Shown here in pieces: positions 41,645 through 49,282 of a DNA stretch of 64,000 bases; position 1 is the stretch's first letter, and every line of letters begins with the position of its first letter. The stretch covers positions 806,001 through 870,000 of the forward strand of contig NZ_JANLCM010000001.1 of assembly GCF_024979235.1 (NCBI RefSeq). The letters run 5' to 3'. The stretch comes from Herbiconiux aconitum (GTDB lineage Bacteria; Actinomycetota; Actinomycetes; Actinomycetales; Microbacteriaceae). The notes beneath the pieces are model-generated. The model worked only from the letters and a program-made list of their open reading frames with translations. It was not told the DNA's origin and did no database searches. A program made the position numbers and the translations under genes.

Positions 41645-43132
41645 TCAGGCCGCGACGCCCGCCCCCGTCACCGTGAGGAAGATCAACACGACGTTGAGGC
41701 ACACGATGAGGGCCACGACGGTCCAGGCGACGATGCGCACAGGCATCCGGTCGGCGAACTCGCCCATCAGGGCGCGGTTGCCGGTGAGTCGGATGAGCGG
41801 GATCAGCGCGAACGGGATGCCGATGCTGAGCAGAACCTGGCTGAGCACCAGGGCCCAGGTCGGGTCGATGCCGACGCCGAGCACGATCAGCGCGGGGATG
41901 AGCGTCACCACCCGGCGGGCGATGATGGGCACCCGGATGCGCAGCAGCCCCTTCATGATCACCGAACCCGCGTAGGCGCCCACCGAGGTCGACGCGAGAC
42001 CGGATGCGAGGAGCCCGACCGCGAAGATGGTCGCGATCGCGGGGCCCAGCGCGGACTGGATGGCGGCGTAGGCGCCGGGGATGGTGTCGGTGCCGTCGAC
42101 GCCGCGCAGGCTCGACGCGGCGAGCAGCAGCATGGCGATGTTGACCGCGCCGGCCAGAACGAGCGCCACCACGACGTCGGCGCGGGTGACGCGGAGCAGG
42201 CGGTGGAGGCGCTCGTTCGAGGCGCCGTGCGTGGGGGCGGGGGGCGGGGTGGGGGCCTCGGCGAGGGGCGGGGTGGGGGCCTCGGCGGGGCGGGCTTCCT
42301 CGCGGGCTGGCACCGGCGCATCCGCTCGCACCGGCGCATCCGCTCGCACCGGCGCATCCGCTCGCGACGCCCGCACTGCTTCGCCCGTGAAGTCGCTCTT
42401 CTCGGCGAGCGCCGCGAACTCCACATGGTGGCGGTCGCGGGCGAGGGCCGAGTGCAGGTAGATGGCGTGCGGCATGACCGTCGCTCCGAGCATGCTCGCG
42501 GCGAGGAGCACCGTGGGGGCTCCCTCGAAGCGCGGCACGAGGCCGTCGGCGGCCGCGAACCAGTCGACGTTCGACACGAAGACGCCGGCCAGGAAGCCGA
42601 AGGCGATCACGGCGAGGAGTCCGATGATCATGAACTCGAAGGTGCGCTGCCTCCGCGCGTTCTGCACGAGCAGCAGCCCCATGGAGACCAGGCCCACGAT
42701 CACCCCGCCCATCACGAGGGGCACACCGAAGAGCAGGTTCAGCGCGATGGCGCCCCCGAGAACTTCGGCGATGTCGGTGGCGGCCGCCACGATCTCGGCC
42801 TGCAACCAGTAGGCGCGACGACCCCAGGATCGCGTGCGCGCACCGACGTGCTCGGGCAACGTCTTGCCGGTGACGATTCCGAGCTTCGCCGACTGGAACT
42901 GGATCAGCACCGCCATCGCGTTCGCCAACACGAGCACCCAGACCAGGAGGTAGCCGTACTGCGCGCCCGAGGTGAGGTTCGCGGCGACGTTGCCGGGGTC
43001 GACATAGGCGATGGACGCGACGAAGGCCGGCCCGAACATCGCGATGCTGTGCCACCAGCGAGGGCGCGAGCCGGGCAGGTCGCGCGCTCTCGGCGATCTC
43101 GCCGCCTTCTGCGCCATCGCATTTTTAGGCAT
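41645..43132 (-). CDS. mntH: Nramp-type Mn2+ transporter (MntH)
   Basis: This is a 495-residue proton-coupled Mn2+ importer with eleven helices. Metal-site motifs are VDPGN in helix 1 (near 44-48) and the MPH motif in ATVMPHAIYLHS of helix 6 (near 218). A cytoplasmic loop (about 257-297) is enlarged by tandem repeats (RADAPV three times, and AEAPTPP units). The promoter holds a 22-bp MntR-type palindrome that overlaps the first possible ATG (43132). An ATG five codons later at 43117 is a possible start beyond the operator. Manganese-dependent repression by the nearby mntR product is likely. Confidence 0.93.
   Translation of the reverse strand: MPKNAMAQKAARSPRARDLPGSRPRWWHSIAMFGPAFVASIAYVDPGNVAANLTSGAQYGYLLVWVLVLANAMAVLIQFQSAKLGIVTGKTLPEHVGARTRSWGRRAYWLQAEIVAAATDIAEVLGGAIALNLLFGVPLVMGGVIVGLVSMGLLLVQNARRQRTFEFMIIGLLAVIAFGFLAGVFVSNVDWFAAADGLVPRFEGAPTVLLAASMLGATVMPHAIYLHSALARDRHHVEFAALAEKSDFTGEAVRASRADAPVRADAPVRADAPVPAREEARPAEAPTPPLAEAPTPPPAPTHGASNERLHRLLRVTRADVVVALVLAGAVNIAMLLLAASSLRGVDGTDTIPGAYAAIQSALGPAIATIFAVGLLASGLASTSVGAYAGSVIMKGLLRIRVPIIARRVVTLIPALIVLGVGIDPTWALVLSQVLLSIGIPFALIPLIRLTGNRALMGEFADRMPVRIVAWTVVALIVCLNVVLIFLTVTGAGVAA
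42241..42288 (-). repeat. 24-bp tandem duplication in the mntH loop
   Basis: Two 24-nt units (42241-42264 and 42265-42288) are nearly identical and encode Ala-Glu-Ala-Pro-Thr-Pro-Pro runs in the loop after transmembrane helix 6. Confidence 0.75.
42310..42363 (-). repeat. 18-bp perfect triple tandem repeat in mntH
   Basis: GCACCGGCGCATCCGCTC occurs three times without a break and encodes RADAPV three times. It is in frame in a cytoplasmic loop and is a likely site of copy-number variation. Confidence 0.9.
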
Positions 43133-43142
43133 GCCTAAAAAT
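43121..43142. promoter_or_regulatory. MntR/DtxR-type box before mntH
   Basis: This is a perfect 22-bp palindrome with core TTTAGGCATGCCTAAA. It fits the A/T-flanked TTAGGCATGCCTAA-like sites used by actinobacterial manganese regulators of the DtxR family. It lies over the first mntH start codon, so bound repressor would block transcription start. Confidence 0.8.
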
Positions 43143-43179
43143 TAGCACAGGCATCCCGTTGCCGCATCGGGCGGGCTGC

Positions 43180-43185
43180 GATAAT
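43180..43185 (+). promoter_or_regulatory. -10 element of a leaderless PPOX gene
   Basis: GATAAT stands six bases before the ATG at 43192. No ribosome site is present in between, consistent with a leaderless message. Confidence 0.5.
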
Positions 43186-43191
43186 GCCGAG

Positions 43192-43602
43192 ATGGGATTG
43201 CTGAGCGCCGAAGGCGACGAGTTCGTGCGCGACCGACATCTCGCGACCCTGTCGACACTGCGCAAAGACGGTTCACCGCACGTCGTGCCGGTCGGTTTCA
43301 CCTTCGACGGTGCGACGGTGCGCATCATCACGAACGGTCCGAGCCAGAAGGTGCGCAACGTGCTGCGCGACGGCCGCGCGAGCGTCAGCCAACTCGACGG
43401 CGCACGCTGGCTGACTCTGAGCGGTACGGCGCGCATCCTCGACGACCCGTCGGCCGTGGCCGATGCCGTCGCGCGGTATGCGGTGCGCTACCGTCAGCCG
43501 CGCGAGAACCCGCAGCGGGTCGTGATCGCGATCGACGTGACGCACGCGATGGGGTCTGGCGGGATGCTGCTGCCGCGTGACGAGGCGACGAGCGAGGTCT
43601 GA
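43192..43602 (+). CDS. PPOX-class F420/FMN-dependent oxidoreductase
   Basis: This 136-residue split-barrel flavoprotein is of the pyridoxamine 5'-phosphate oxidase fold. It contains RDRHLATLSTLRKDGSPHVV (about 16-35), VRIITNGPSQKVRNVLRDGR (about 47-66) and VSQLDGARWLTLSGTARIL, typical of actinobacterial PPOX proteins (the Rv1155/Rv2607-like group) that use F420 or FMN for redox chemistry. The substrate is unknown. ATG 43192 is chosen because a -10 element lies just upstream and the family N-terminus matches. Confidence 0.88.
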   Translation: MGLLSAEGDEFVRDRHLATLSTLRKDGSPHVVPVGFTFDGATVRIITNGPSQKVRNVLRDGRASVSQLDGARWLTLSGTARILDDPSAVADAVARYAVRYRQPRENPQRVVIAIDVTHAMGSGGMLLPRDEATSEV

Positions 43603-43637
43603 GGCCGTTCGTTCCGACGTCCTAGGCTGGAGCGATC

Positions 43638-44441
43638 ATGACGACCTCCGCATCCGATTCCGCCGCCCACGCCTCGCGGTATGTGGCCGGACAGGACGTC
43701 GCGGCCGAGAACTACCTCAAGACCATCTACGCGCACACCGAGTGGCAGCCCGATCCGATCAGCCCGTCGGTGCTCGCCGGGCGACTCGGCGTCGCTCCGT
43801 CGTCGGTGACCGAGATGGTGAAGAAGCTCGCGGCCGGCGGACTCATCACGCACGTGCCCTACGGTCCGCTGACGCTGACGGCTGAAGGGCGGATGCGCGC
43901 GATGGGCGTGGTGCGGCGGCACCGGCTGATCGAGAGCTGGCTCGTGCGCGAGATGGGATACGAGTGGCACGAGGTGCACGACGAAGCCGAGGTGCTCGAG
44001 CACTCGATCAGTGAGAGGTTGCTGGACGCGATCGACGAGCGGCTGGGGAGGCCGACGCAAGATCCGCACGGCGATCCGATCCCCTCGGCAGCGGGCGTGG
44101 TGCCGGTGTTCGAAGCGGTGCTGTTGGAGGACGCGCCGGCCGGACACGAGGGACTGGTCGTGCGCATCAACGACCGCGATTCGTCGCTGCTGCGCCGCCT
44201 CGCCGAGGGCGGGGTCGGGCCGGGCACGCGGGTGCGGGTGGTAGATGTGGTGGATGCGGTGGCGGGTGCGACGCGGGGGCTCGAGGTGCTCGACGTGAAC
44301 GGTGCAACAGGTGCGCCTGCGGCAGGTGCACGCGGTGCGGCAGGTGCACACGATGCGGCGAGTGCACCTGGGGCAGGTGCACACGGTGCGGCCACCACGG
44401 TCGAGGTCGACGCGCCCGATGCGGTCTGGCTCACCGCCTGA
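43638..44441 (+). CDS. mntR: DtxR-family metal-dependent regulator (MntR-like)
   Basis: This is a 267-residue Mn/Fe-sensing repressor. A winged HTH (SPSVLAGRLGVAPSSVTEMV, about 44-63) is followed by the dimerisation/metal domain with HRLIESWLVREMGYEWHEVH and DEAEVLEHSISERLLDAI, whose His and Glu residues form metal sites. An FeoA/SH3-like domain begins at about 165 (EDAPAGHEGLVVRINDRDSS). The SH3-like domain is interrupted near 222-250 by an Ala/Gly-rich repeat insert (GAPAAGARGAAGAHDAASAP) before a final VEVDAPDAVWLTA strand. Proximity to mntH and its box supports manganese regulation. The ATG follows a TAGGCT -10 by nine bases, possibly leaderless. Confidence 0.9.
   Translation: MTTSASDSAAHASRYVAGQDVAAENYLKTIYAHTEWQPDPISPSVLAGRLGVAPSSVTEMVKKLAAGGLITHVPYGPLTLTAEGRMRAMGVVRRHRLIESWLVREMGYEWHEVHDEAEVLEHSISERLLDAIDERLGRPTQDPHGDPIPSAAGVVPVFEAVLLEDAPAGHEGLVVRINDRDSSLLRRLAEGGVGPGTRVRVVDVVDAVAGATRGLEVLDVNGATGAPAAGARGAAGAHDAASAPGAGAHGAATTVEVDAPDAVWLTA
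44301..44393 (+). repeat. Imperfect Gly/Ala-coding tandem repeat in mntR
   Basis: Several 15- to 18-nt units around GCGGCAGGTGCAC repeat in frame and encode a Gly-Ala-rich insert that splits the last strand of the C-terminal domain. Confidence 0.7.
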
Positions 44442-44491
44442 CCCCGTCGTGCACGGCGCGCACCCATCCGGGCGGCTGCGCACATCGTCAT

Positions 44492-44561
44492 GGACAACTC
44501 CAATCGTCACCGTGACCTCGCCCCTATAAGGCGACGGTTGCCAGCACGTTTGGAGTTGTCC
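44492..44561 (-). repeat. Family C hairpin module, copy C2 (70 nt)
   Basis: Read on the minus strand, GGACAACTCCAAACG is followed after 19 nt by ATAGGGGCG, and 14 nt later by ATTGGAGTTGTCC. Spacings are identical to C1. The stem bases at positions 5-6 have changed from TT:AA to AA:TT, keeping the pairing. It fills the gap between convergent mntR and a hypothetical gene. Confidence 0.88.
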
Positions 44562-44592
44562 GGAGTGGACGACGCTCGGGCGGACGGACGCG

Positions 44593-44958
44593 TCAGCGAG
44601 GAGGGTCGGCGTCAGCGCGGGTGAGAGCGGCGAGGGCCTTCACGAGCCCGGACAGCTGGGCGGTGCGGGTGTGGTCTTCGGTGTGGAACACGGCGAGCGC
44701 CTCGTCGGCACGCTTCGCCGCCTTGGGCGAATCGGCACGGGCGAACGCGGTGCGGGCGAGCTTCTCCATGTGGAGGCGGTCGGCTTCACGAGCGGCCGGA
44801 TCGTCGGCCCGCGCGAGAAACTGGCGCAGCACCCCCACGGCCTCGCCGGGTCCGTCATACGCGGCGACGAAGGATGCGCGGGCCGCCACCGAGTGCGTCA
44901 CCGCCTCGAGTGCTCGCCGAGCCGCAAGCACGTCGATCTGCGTGCTCGGGTCGGACAT
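44593..44958 (-). CDS. Hypothetical helical protein (121 aa)
   Basis: This small, probably all-alpha cytoplasmic protein includes IDVLAARRALEAVTHSVAAR, EAVGVLRQFLARADDPAARE and DEALAVFHTEDHTRTAQLSG. There is no signal peptide or catalytic motif. The opposite strand's frames are Arg/Ser-rich shadows, and codon bias supports this strand. It stands alone between module C2 and the cysteine desulfurase gene. Function is unknown. Confidence 0.65.
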   Translation of the reverse strand: MSDPSTQIDVLAARRALEAVTHSVAARASFVAAYDGPGEAVGVLRQFLARADDPAAREADRLHMEKLARTAFARADSPKAAKRADEALAVFHTEDHTRTAQLSGLVKALAALTRADADPPR

Positions 44959-45078
44959 GCTCCGATGCTACGGCGCACCGCGGTGTGCGCCGCGACCGGT
45001 CACTCGGCGTTCATCCACCCTTCGCCGGCCGTCCAACCGGGCCCCGCCGCCGAAGGATGCCGCCCCGAGTGCGCGCGG

Positions 45079-46221
45079 TCAACCGAGCGATGCGACCTCC
45101 GCGACCGACGCACGGAGCGCATCCGCTGCCGCCGCCAGCTCGTCGGCGGTGGTGTCGGGCGAGAGCGTGAAGCGCACCGCGGTCTGCGCGACCTGCGGCG
45201 ACAGGCCGAGCGCGAGCAGCACCGGCGAGGGGTCGTCGCTGCCGGCTGCGCAGGCCGATCCGCTCGACACGATCACACCCCGCTCTTCGAGCTGCAGCAG
45301 CACGGCCTCTCCACTCGTGCCCGGAAAGCAGAACGACGCCACCGACGGCAGCCGCGACGACGGATGCCCCGTCAGCTGTGCACCGGGAACCTCGGCCAGC
45401 ACCCGTCCGATGAACTCGTCGCGCAGCCCGGTGGTGCGCGCCGCTGCCGAAGCCACCTCTGAGGGCGAAGCCAGCTGCACCGCCGCTGCCAGCCCTACGG
45501 CGAAGGCCACGTTCTCGGTGCCCGATCGGTGTCCGCGTTCCTGCCCGCCGCCGTGCACCACCGGTTCGAGGGGCAGCCGCTGCCGCACCGCGAGCACACC
45601 GATGCCCTTGGGTGCGCCGAGCTTGTGACCGGAGAGGCTCAGGGCGTCGACCCCGAGCGTGTCGAGCCGGGTGTCGAGCCACCCGGCTGCCTGCACGGCA
45701 TCGGTGTGGAACGGCACCCCGGATGCGTGAGCGAGCTCCGCCAGGCGAGCCACCGGCTGCACCGTGCCGATCTCGTTGTTCGCGTACATCACCGTGGCGA
45801 GTGTGGTGTCGGGGCGCAGGGCCGCGGCGAACGCATCCGGGTCGACGAGTCCCTCCGAATCGACGGGGACGACGCTCACTTCGAAGCCGTGCACTCTCCG
45901 CAGGTGGTCGACCGATTCGACGACCGCCGGATGCTCGATCGCACTCAGCACGACGTGCCGCCCGCGCGGGTCGCCGAGCGCGATGCCTTTGACCGCGAGG
46001 TTGTCGGCCTCGGTTCCACCCGAGGTGAACACGACTTCGCTCGGCCGGCAGCCGAGCCACTCGGCCACGGTGCGGCGGGCTGCGGCGAGCGCGCGTGAGG
46101 CCGACTCTCCGACCCCGTGATGACTCGACGGATTTCCGAAATCTCCGGTGAGATAGGGCCACATCGCCTCGAGCACCGCCCGTTTGACGGGCGTGGTGGC
46201 GGCGGCGTCGAGGTAGATCAT
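45079..46221 (-). CDS. Cysteine desulfurase (NifS/IscS-like) linked to NAD biosynthesis
   Basis: This is a 380-residue PLP enzyme that removes sulfur from cysteine for Fe-S cluster building. It begins MIYLDAAATTPVKRAVLEAM. The PLP-binding Lys is in LSLSGHKLGAPKGIG (about 203-217), the substrate Arg region is HRSGTENVAFAVGLA (about 245-259), and the catalytic Cys loop is SSGSACAAGSDDPSP (about 330-344). It lies downstream of nadA and nadBC on the same strand, so it most likely serves maturation of the NadA [4Fe-4S] cluster, as in other bacteria where a nifS-like gene sits with nad genes. A 205-base gap with a hairpin separates it from nadBC. Confidence 0.93.
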   Translation of the reverse strand: MIYLDAAATTPVKRAVLEAMWPYLTGDFGNPSSHHGVGESASRALAAARRTVAEWLGCRPSEVVFTSGGTEADNLAVKGIALGDPRGRHVVLSAIEHPAVVESVDHLRRVHGFEVSVVPVDSEGLVDPDAFAAALRPDTTLATVMYANNEIGTVQPVARLAELAHASGVPFHTDAVQAAGWLDTRLDTLGVDALSLSGHKLGAPKGIGVLAVRQRLPLEPVVHGGGQERGHRSGTENVAFAVGLAAAVQLASPSEVASAAARTTGLRDEFIGRVLAEVPGAQLTGHPSSRLPSVASFCFPGTSGEAVLLQLEERGVIVSSGSACAAGSDDPSPVLLALGLSPQVAQTAVRFTLSPDTTADELAAAADALRASVAEVASLG

Positions 46222-46257
46222 GGGCGGGTCCGGATGCGCCGCGCGGCCGCCGCTCGG

Positions 46258-46307
46258 CCGCGGGCTTTGGTGCGAATCGCACGGCCGCGATCCGCCAAAG
46301 CCCGCGG
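46258..46307. repeat. Stem-loop E with 13-bp perfect arms
   Basis: CCGCGGGCTTTGG (46258-46270) and CCAAAGCCCGCGG (46295-46307) pair perfectly. The loop starts with the palindrome TGCGAATCGCA (46271-46281). It lies between nadBC and the cysteine desulfurase gene and may attenuate expression of the latter or belong to the dispersed hairpin set. Confidence 0.75.
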
Positions 46308-46426
46308 ATGAGCGACGAAACGCAGAAGTGTACGAGGCGCCATGGGCGAAGACTCGGCGCGAAGCCCCCGCCGAGGGCGAGGGCGCGCACGCAGTGCGTG
46401 ACGGCGACGGGTCACAAACGATGTGG

Positions 46427-49282
46427 TCACGACCGGAAACCCACGTCGAGGCCGAGATCGAGGGAGCGCACACTGTGGGTGAGGGCGCCGACCGAGATGA
46501 TGTCGACCCCGGTCTCGGCGATCGCCGCCACCGTGCCGAGGTTCACGCCGCCGCTCGCCTCGACGAGCGCACGACCGGCGATGTGCGCGACTCCGGTGCG
46601 GAGGTCGGCGAGGCTGAAGTTGTCGAGCATGATCGTGTCGACGCCGGCCTCGAGCACGGCGTCGATCTGGTCGAGCCGGTCGACCTCCACTTCGAGATGC
46701 ATGGTGTGCGACATCCGCTCGCGCACCGATAGCAGTGCGGCCGTGACATCGCCACCGTGCTGGGCCGCGAGCACGGCGAGGTGGTTGTCCTTCGCCATGA
46801 CGGCGTCGGAGAGGGAGTAGCGGTGGTTGTGCCCGCCGCCATCGCGCACTGCCGCGCGCTCGAGCGCGCGGAGGCCGGGGGTGGTCTTGCGGGTGTCGAC
46901 GATGCGGGCCTTGGTGTGCGCCACCAACCCCACGTACTCCGCGGTGAGTGTGGCGATGCCGCTCATCCGCTGCACCAGGTTGAGAGCCACCCGCTCAGCG
47001 CGCAGCACTCCGCGCGCCGGCCCCGCGACGGTGGCCAACACGGCGCCGATGCCGAACGGCTTGCCGACGGGGGCGTGCACGGCCGTGACGATGCGCGGAT
47101 CGACCGCCGTCATCGTCGCGGCGAACACGTCAGGGCCGCTGAACACACCGGGTTCGCGGGCCTCGAGCCTGGCCTCCACCACCGCATCTGCGGAGATCAG
47201 CAGCTCCGAGGTGATGTCCCCCCACGGCGCATCCTCAGCCAGGGCGCGCGTGACGACGTCGTCGATGATCTGGGCGGTGAGCACTAGACGGTGACCTGTT
47301 CTCGCGGGGGCGGGGCTGACGGATGCGGGCGCCGGCGCGGGGGCGGGGGTGACGGATGCGCCATCGGGAGTGGGAACCGCAGGCGTGCGGGCGGATGCGC
47401 GGTGTGGCGCCGGCGCCGGCCCGGTCGCGGCGGCGACGGACGCGCCATCGCCGGTGGGAGCCGCGGATGAACGGGCGTCAGCTCCGTCCGATGCGGGCGC
47501 CGGCGCGACGACTTCGGTCGCGGCCCCGACTGAACCTGCGGCCTCGAACCCGGAGGCGGGGTCAGCGGATGTGAGGCGCGGGGCCACCTGCACCGTGATG
47601 TGGTGCGCGAACTCGACCTCCGCATCCGGGTGATCGGCGCGGAAGTGCGCGCCACGCGACTCCTCGCGGGCGAGCGCCACTTCCACCAGCACACGAGCCA
47701 GCTGCAGGAGATTAGCGGTCTCCCGGCGTTCGACGGATGCGTCGGCGTCGACCGGCAGATCCCACCCGGCCAGCACGTCACGGGCCTCGCGGAGTCCGTC
47801 GGCGTCGCGGTGCACGCCGGCGTTCCGCCACATCAGCGCGTGCAGTTCCGCGCGACTCGGCTCGCGCGTCGGCGAGCCATCCTGCGAGCCGCCCTGCGAC
47901 CCGTTCGCCGAGTCGCCAAAACACGCCGTATCGGCGACGGGCATTCCGTCGGATTCTGGCGATTCGAGGTCGCCGGGCACCGCGGTGTGGGCGAGCGACG
48001 CGGGCGCGAGCTGCTCGAGTGGCACCGTGTTCGGGAGGCCCGTCCACGAAGGCACGCCACGCGCCGAACCCGAACCCGCCGCATCCGCCCGGATCGCCGC
48101 CGCCGCGCGATGCGCGAACACGAGCGACTCGAGCAACGAGTTCGACGCCAACCGGTTCGCGCCGTGCACCCCCGTGCACGACGCCTCGCCCACCGCGAAG
48201 AGCCCGGGCAGCGAGGTGCGCGCATCGAGATCGGTCGCCACCCCGCCCATCCAGTAGTGGGCGGCCGGCGCCACCGGCACCGGCTCGTGGGCCCAGTCGA
48301 AGCCGTGGTCGCGGCTGGCGGCGGAGATGGTGGGGAACCGTCGTTCCAGCTCCGAAGCCCCGATCGACGTCGCGTCGAGCACCACCGGCGCTCCCGTGCG
48401 CACCATCTCCGACGCGATCGCTCGCGCCACGATGTCGCGCGGCGCGAGTTCGGCCAGCGGATGCTCGCCCACCATGAACCGCTCCCCCGCCGCATTGAGC
48501 AGAACCGCGCCGTCGCCACGCACGGCTTCCGACACCAGGAACGAACCGGGCACGGCGAGCGCCGTCGGGTGGAACTGCACGAACTCCACGTCGGCCAGCA
48601 CCGCCCCCGCACGGAGGGCCGCGGCGGCGCCGTCGCCCGTGGTCACCGAAGGGTTCGTGGTGTGCGGGTAGAGCTGCCCGATGCCGCCGCTCGCCAGAAC
48701 CACCGCGTCGGCCGACACTGTCTCGGTGACGCCGTCGCGCAGCACGGTGAGCCCGGTGACGCATCCGTCGGTCACCTCCAGATCGGCCACGAAGGTCTGC
48801 TCGAGCACCCGGGCGGCGGAGGCGCGCACCGCTCGCACGAGCGCCCACTCCACCTCGTATCCCGTGGCGTCGCCGCCGGCGTGCAGGATGCGGTGGAAGG
48901 AGTGCGCGCCCTCGAGTCCGGCGTCGAAGTCGGCGGTCGGGTCGTCGTGCTGCCGGTCGAAGTCGACACCCCAGCGGATGAGGTCGCGGATGCGCTCGGG
49001 CCCCTCCGCGCAGAGCACCTGCACGGCCGCAGGGTCGCTGAGCCCCGCACCGGCCACGAGGGTGTCGGCCACGTGCGAGGCCACGGTGTCGCCCGGCATG
49101 ACCGCCGCCGCGATGCCGCCCTGCGCGTAGCGCGTGTTGCTCTCGTCGATCGTCGACTTCGTCACGATCGTCACGTCGTGCCGGTCGCCCAGCGCGAGCG
49201 CGGTCACGAGCCCGGCGACGCCGCTTCCCACGATCACGACGCGCATCCGCCGCTCCGGCGCATCCGCACGCTGCGTGCTCAT
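46427..49282 (-). CDS. nadBC: L-aspartate oxidase fused to nicotinate-nucleotide pyrophosphorylase (NadB-NadC)
   Basis: This single 951-residue frame joins two enzymes of de novo NAD synthesis. Residues about 11-600 are NadB: FAD site VVIVGSGVAGLVTALAL, NTRYAQGGIAAA, and EFVQFHPTALAVPGSFLVSE, oxidising aspartate to iminoaspartate. Residues about 670-951 are NadC: EDAPWGDITSELLISADAVV, KTTPGLRALERAAVRDGGGH and VMLDNFSLADLR-like segments, forming NaMN from quinolinate and PRPP. An Ala/Pro-rich linker of ~80 residues lies between (about 595-670). The ATG overlaps the nadA stop. NadA makes the intermediate quinolinate between these two activities. Confidence 0.93.
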   Translation of the reverse strand: MSTQRADAPERRMRVVIVGSGVAGLVTALALGDRHDVTIVTKSTIDESNTRYAQGGIAAAVMPGDTVASHVADTLVAGAGLSDPAAVQVLCAEGPERIRDLIRWGVDFDRQHDDPTADFDAGLEGAHSFHRILHAGGDATGYEVEWALVRAVRASAARVLEQTFVADLEVTDGCVTGLTVLRDGVTETVSADAVVLASGGIGQLYPHTTNPSVTTGDGAAAALRAGAVLADVEFVQFHPTALAVPGSFLVSEAVRGDGAVLLNAAGERFMVGEHPLAELAPRDIVARAIASEMVRTGAPVVLDATSIGASELERRFPTISAASRDHGFDWAHEPVPVAPAAHYWMGGVATDLDARTSLPGLFAVGEASCTGVHGANRLASNSLLESLVFAHRAAAAIRADAAGSGSARGVPSWTGLPNTVPLEQLAPASLAHTAVPGDLESPESDGMPVADTACFGDSANGSQGGSQDGSPTREPSRAELHALMWRNAGVHRDADGLREARDVLAGWDLPVDADASVERRETANLLQLARVLVEVALAREESRGAHFRADHPDAEVEFAHHITVQVAPRLTSADPASGFEAAGSVGAATEVVAPAPASDGADARSSAAPTGDGASVAAATGPAPAPHRASARTPAVPTPDGASVTPAPAPAPASVSPAPARTGHRLVLTAQIIDDVVTRALAEDAPWGDITSELLISADAVVEARLEAREPGVFSGPDVFAATMTAVDPRIVTAVHAPVGKPFGIGAVLATVAGPARGVLRAERVALNLVQRMSGIATLTAEYVGLVAHTKARIVDTRKTTPGLRALERAAVRDGGGHNHRYSLSDAVMAKDNHLAVLAAQHGGDVTAALLSVRERMSHTMHLEVEVDRLDQIDAVLEAGVDTIMLDNFSLADLRTGVAHIAGRALVEASGGVNLGTVAAIAETGVDIISVGALTHSVRSLDLGLDVGFRS

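Noticed and set aside
42310..42363. Three identical 18-bp repeats considered as a CRISPR remnant
   Set aside because: There are no spacers between the units, they are in frame in mntH, and no cas genes are present.
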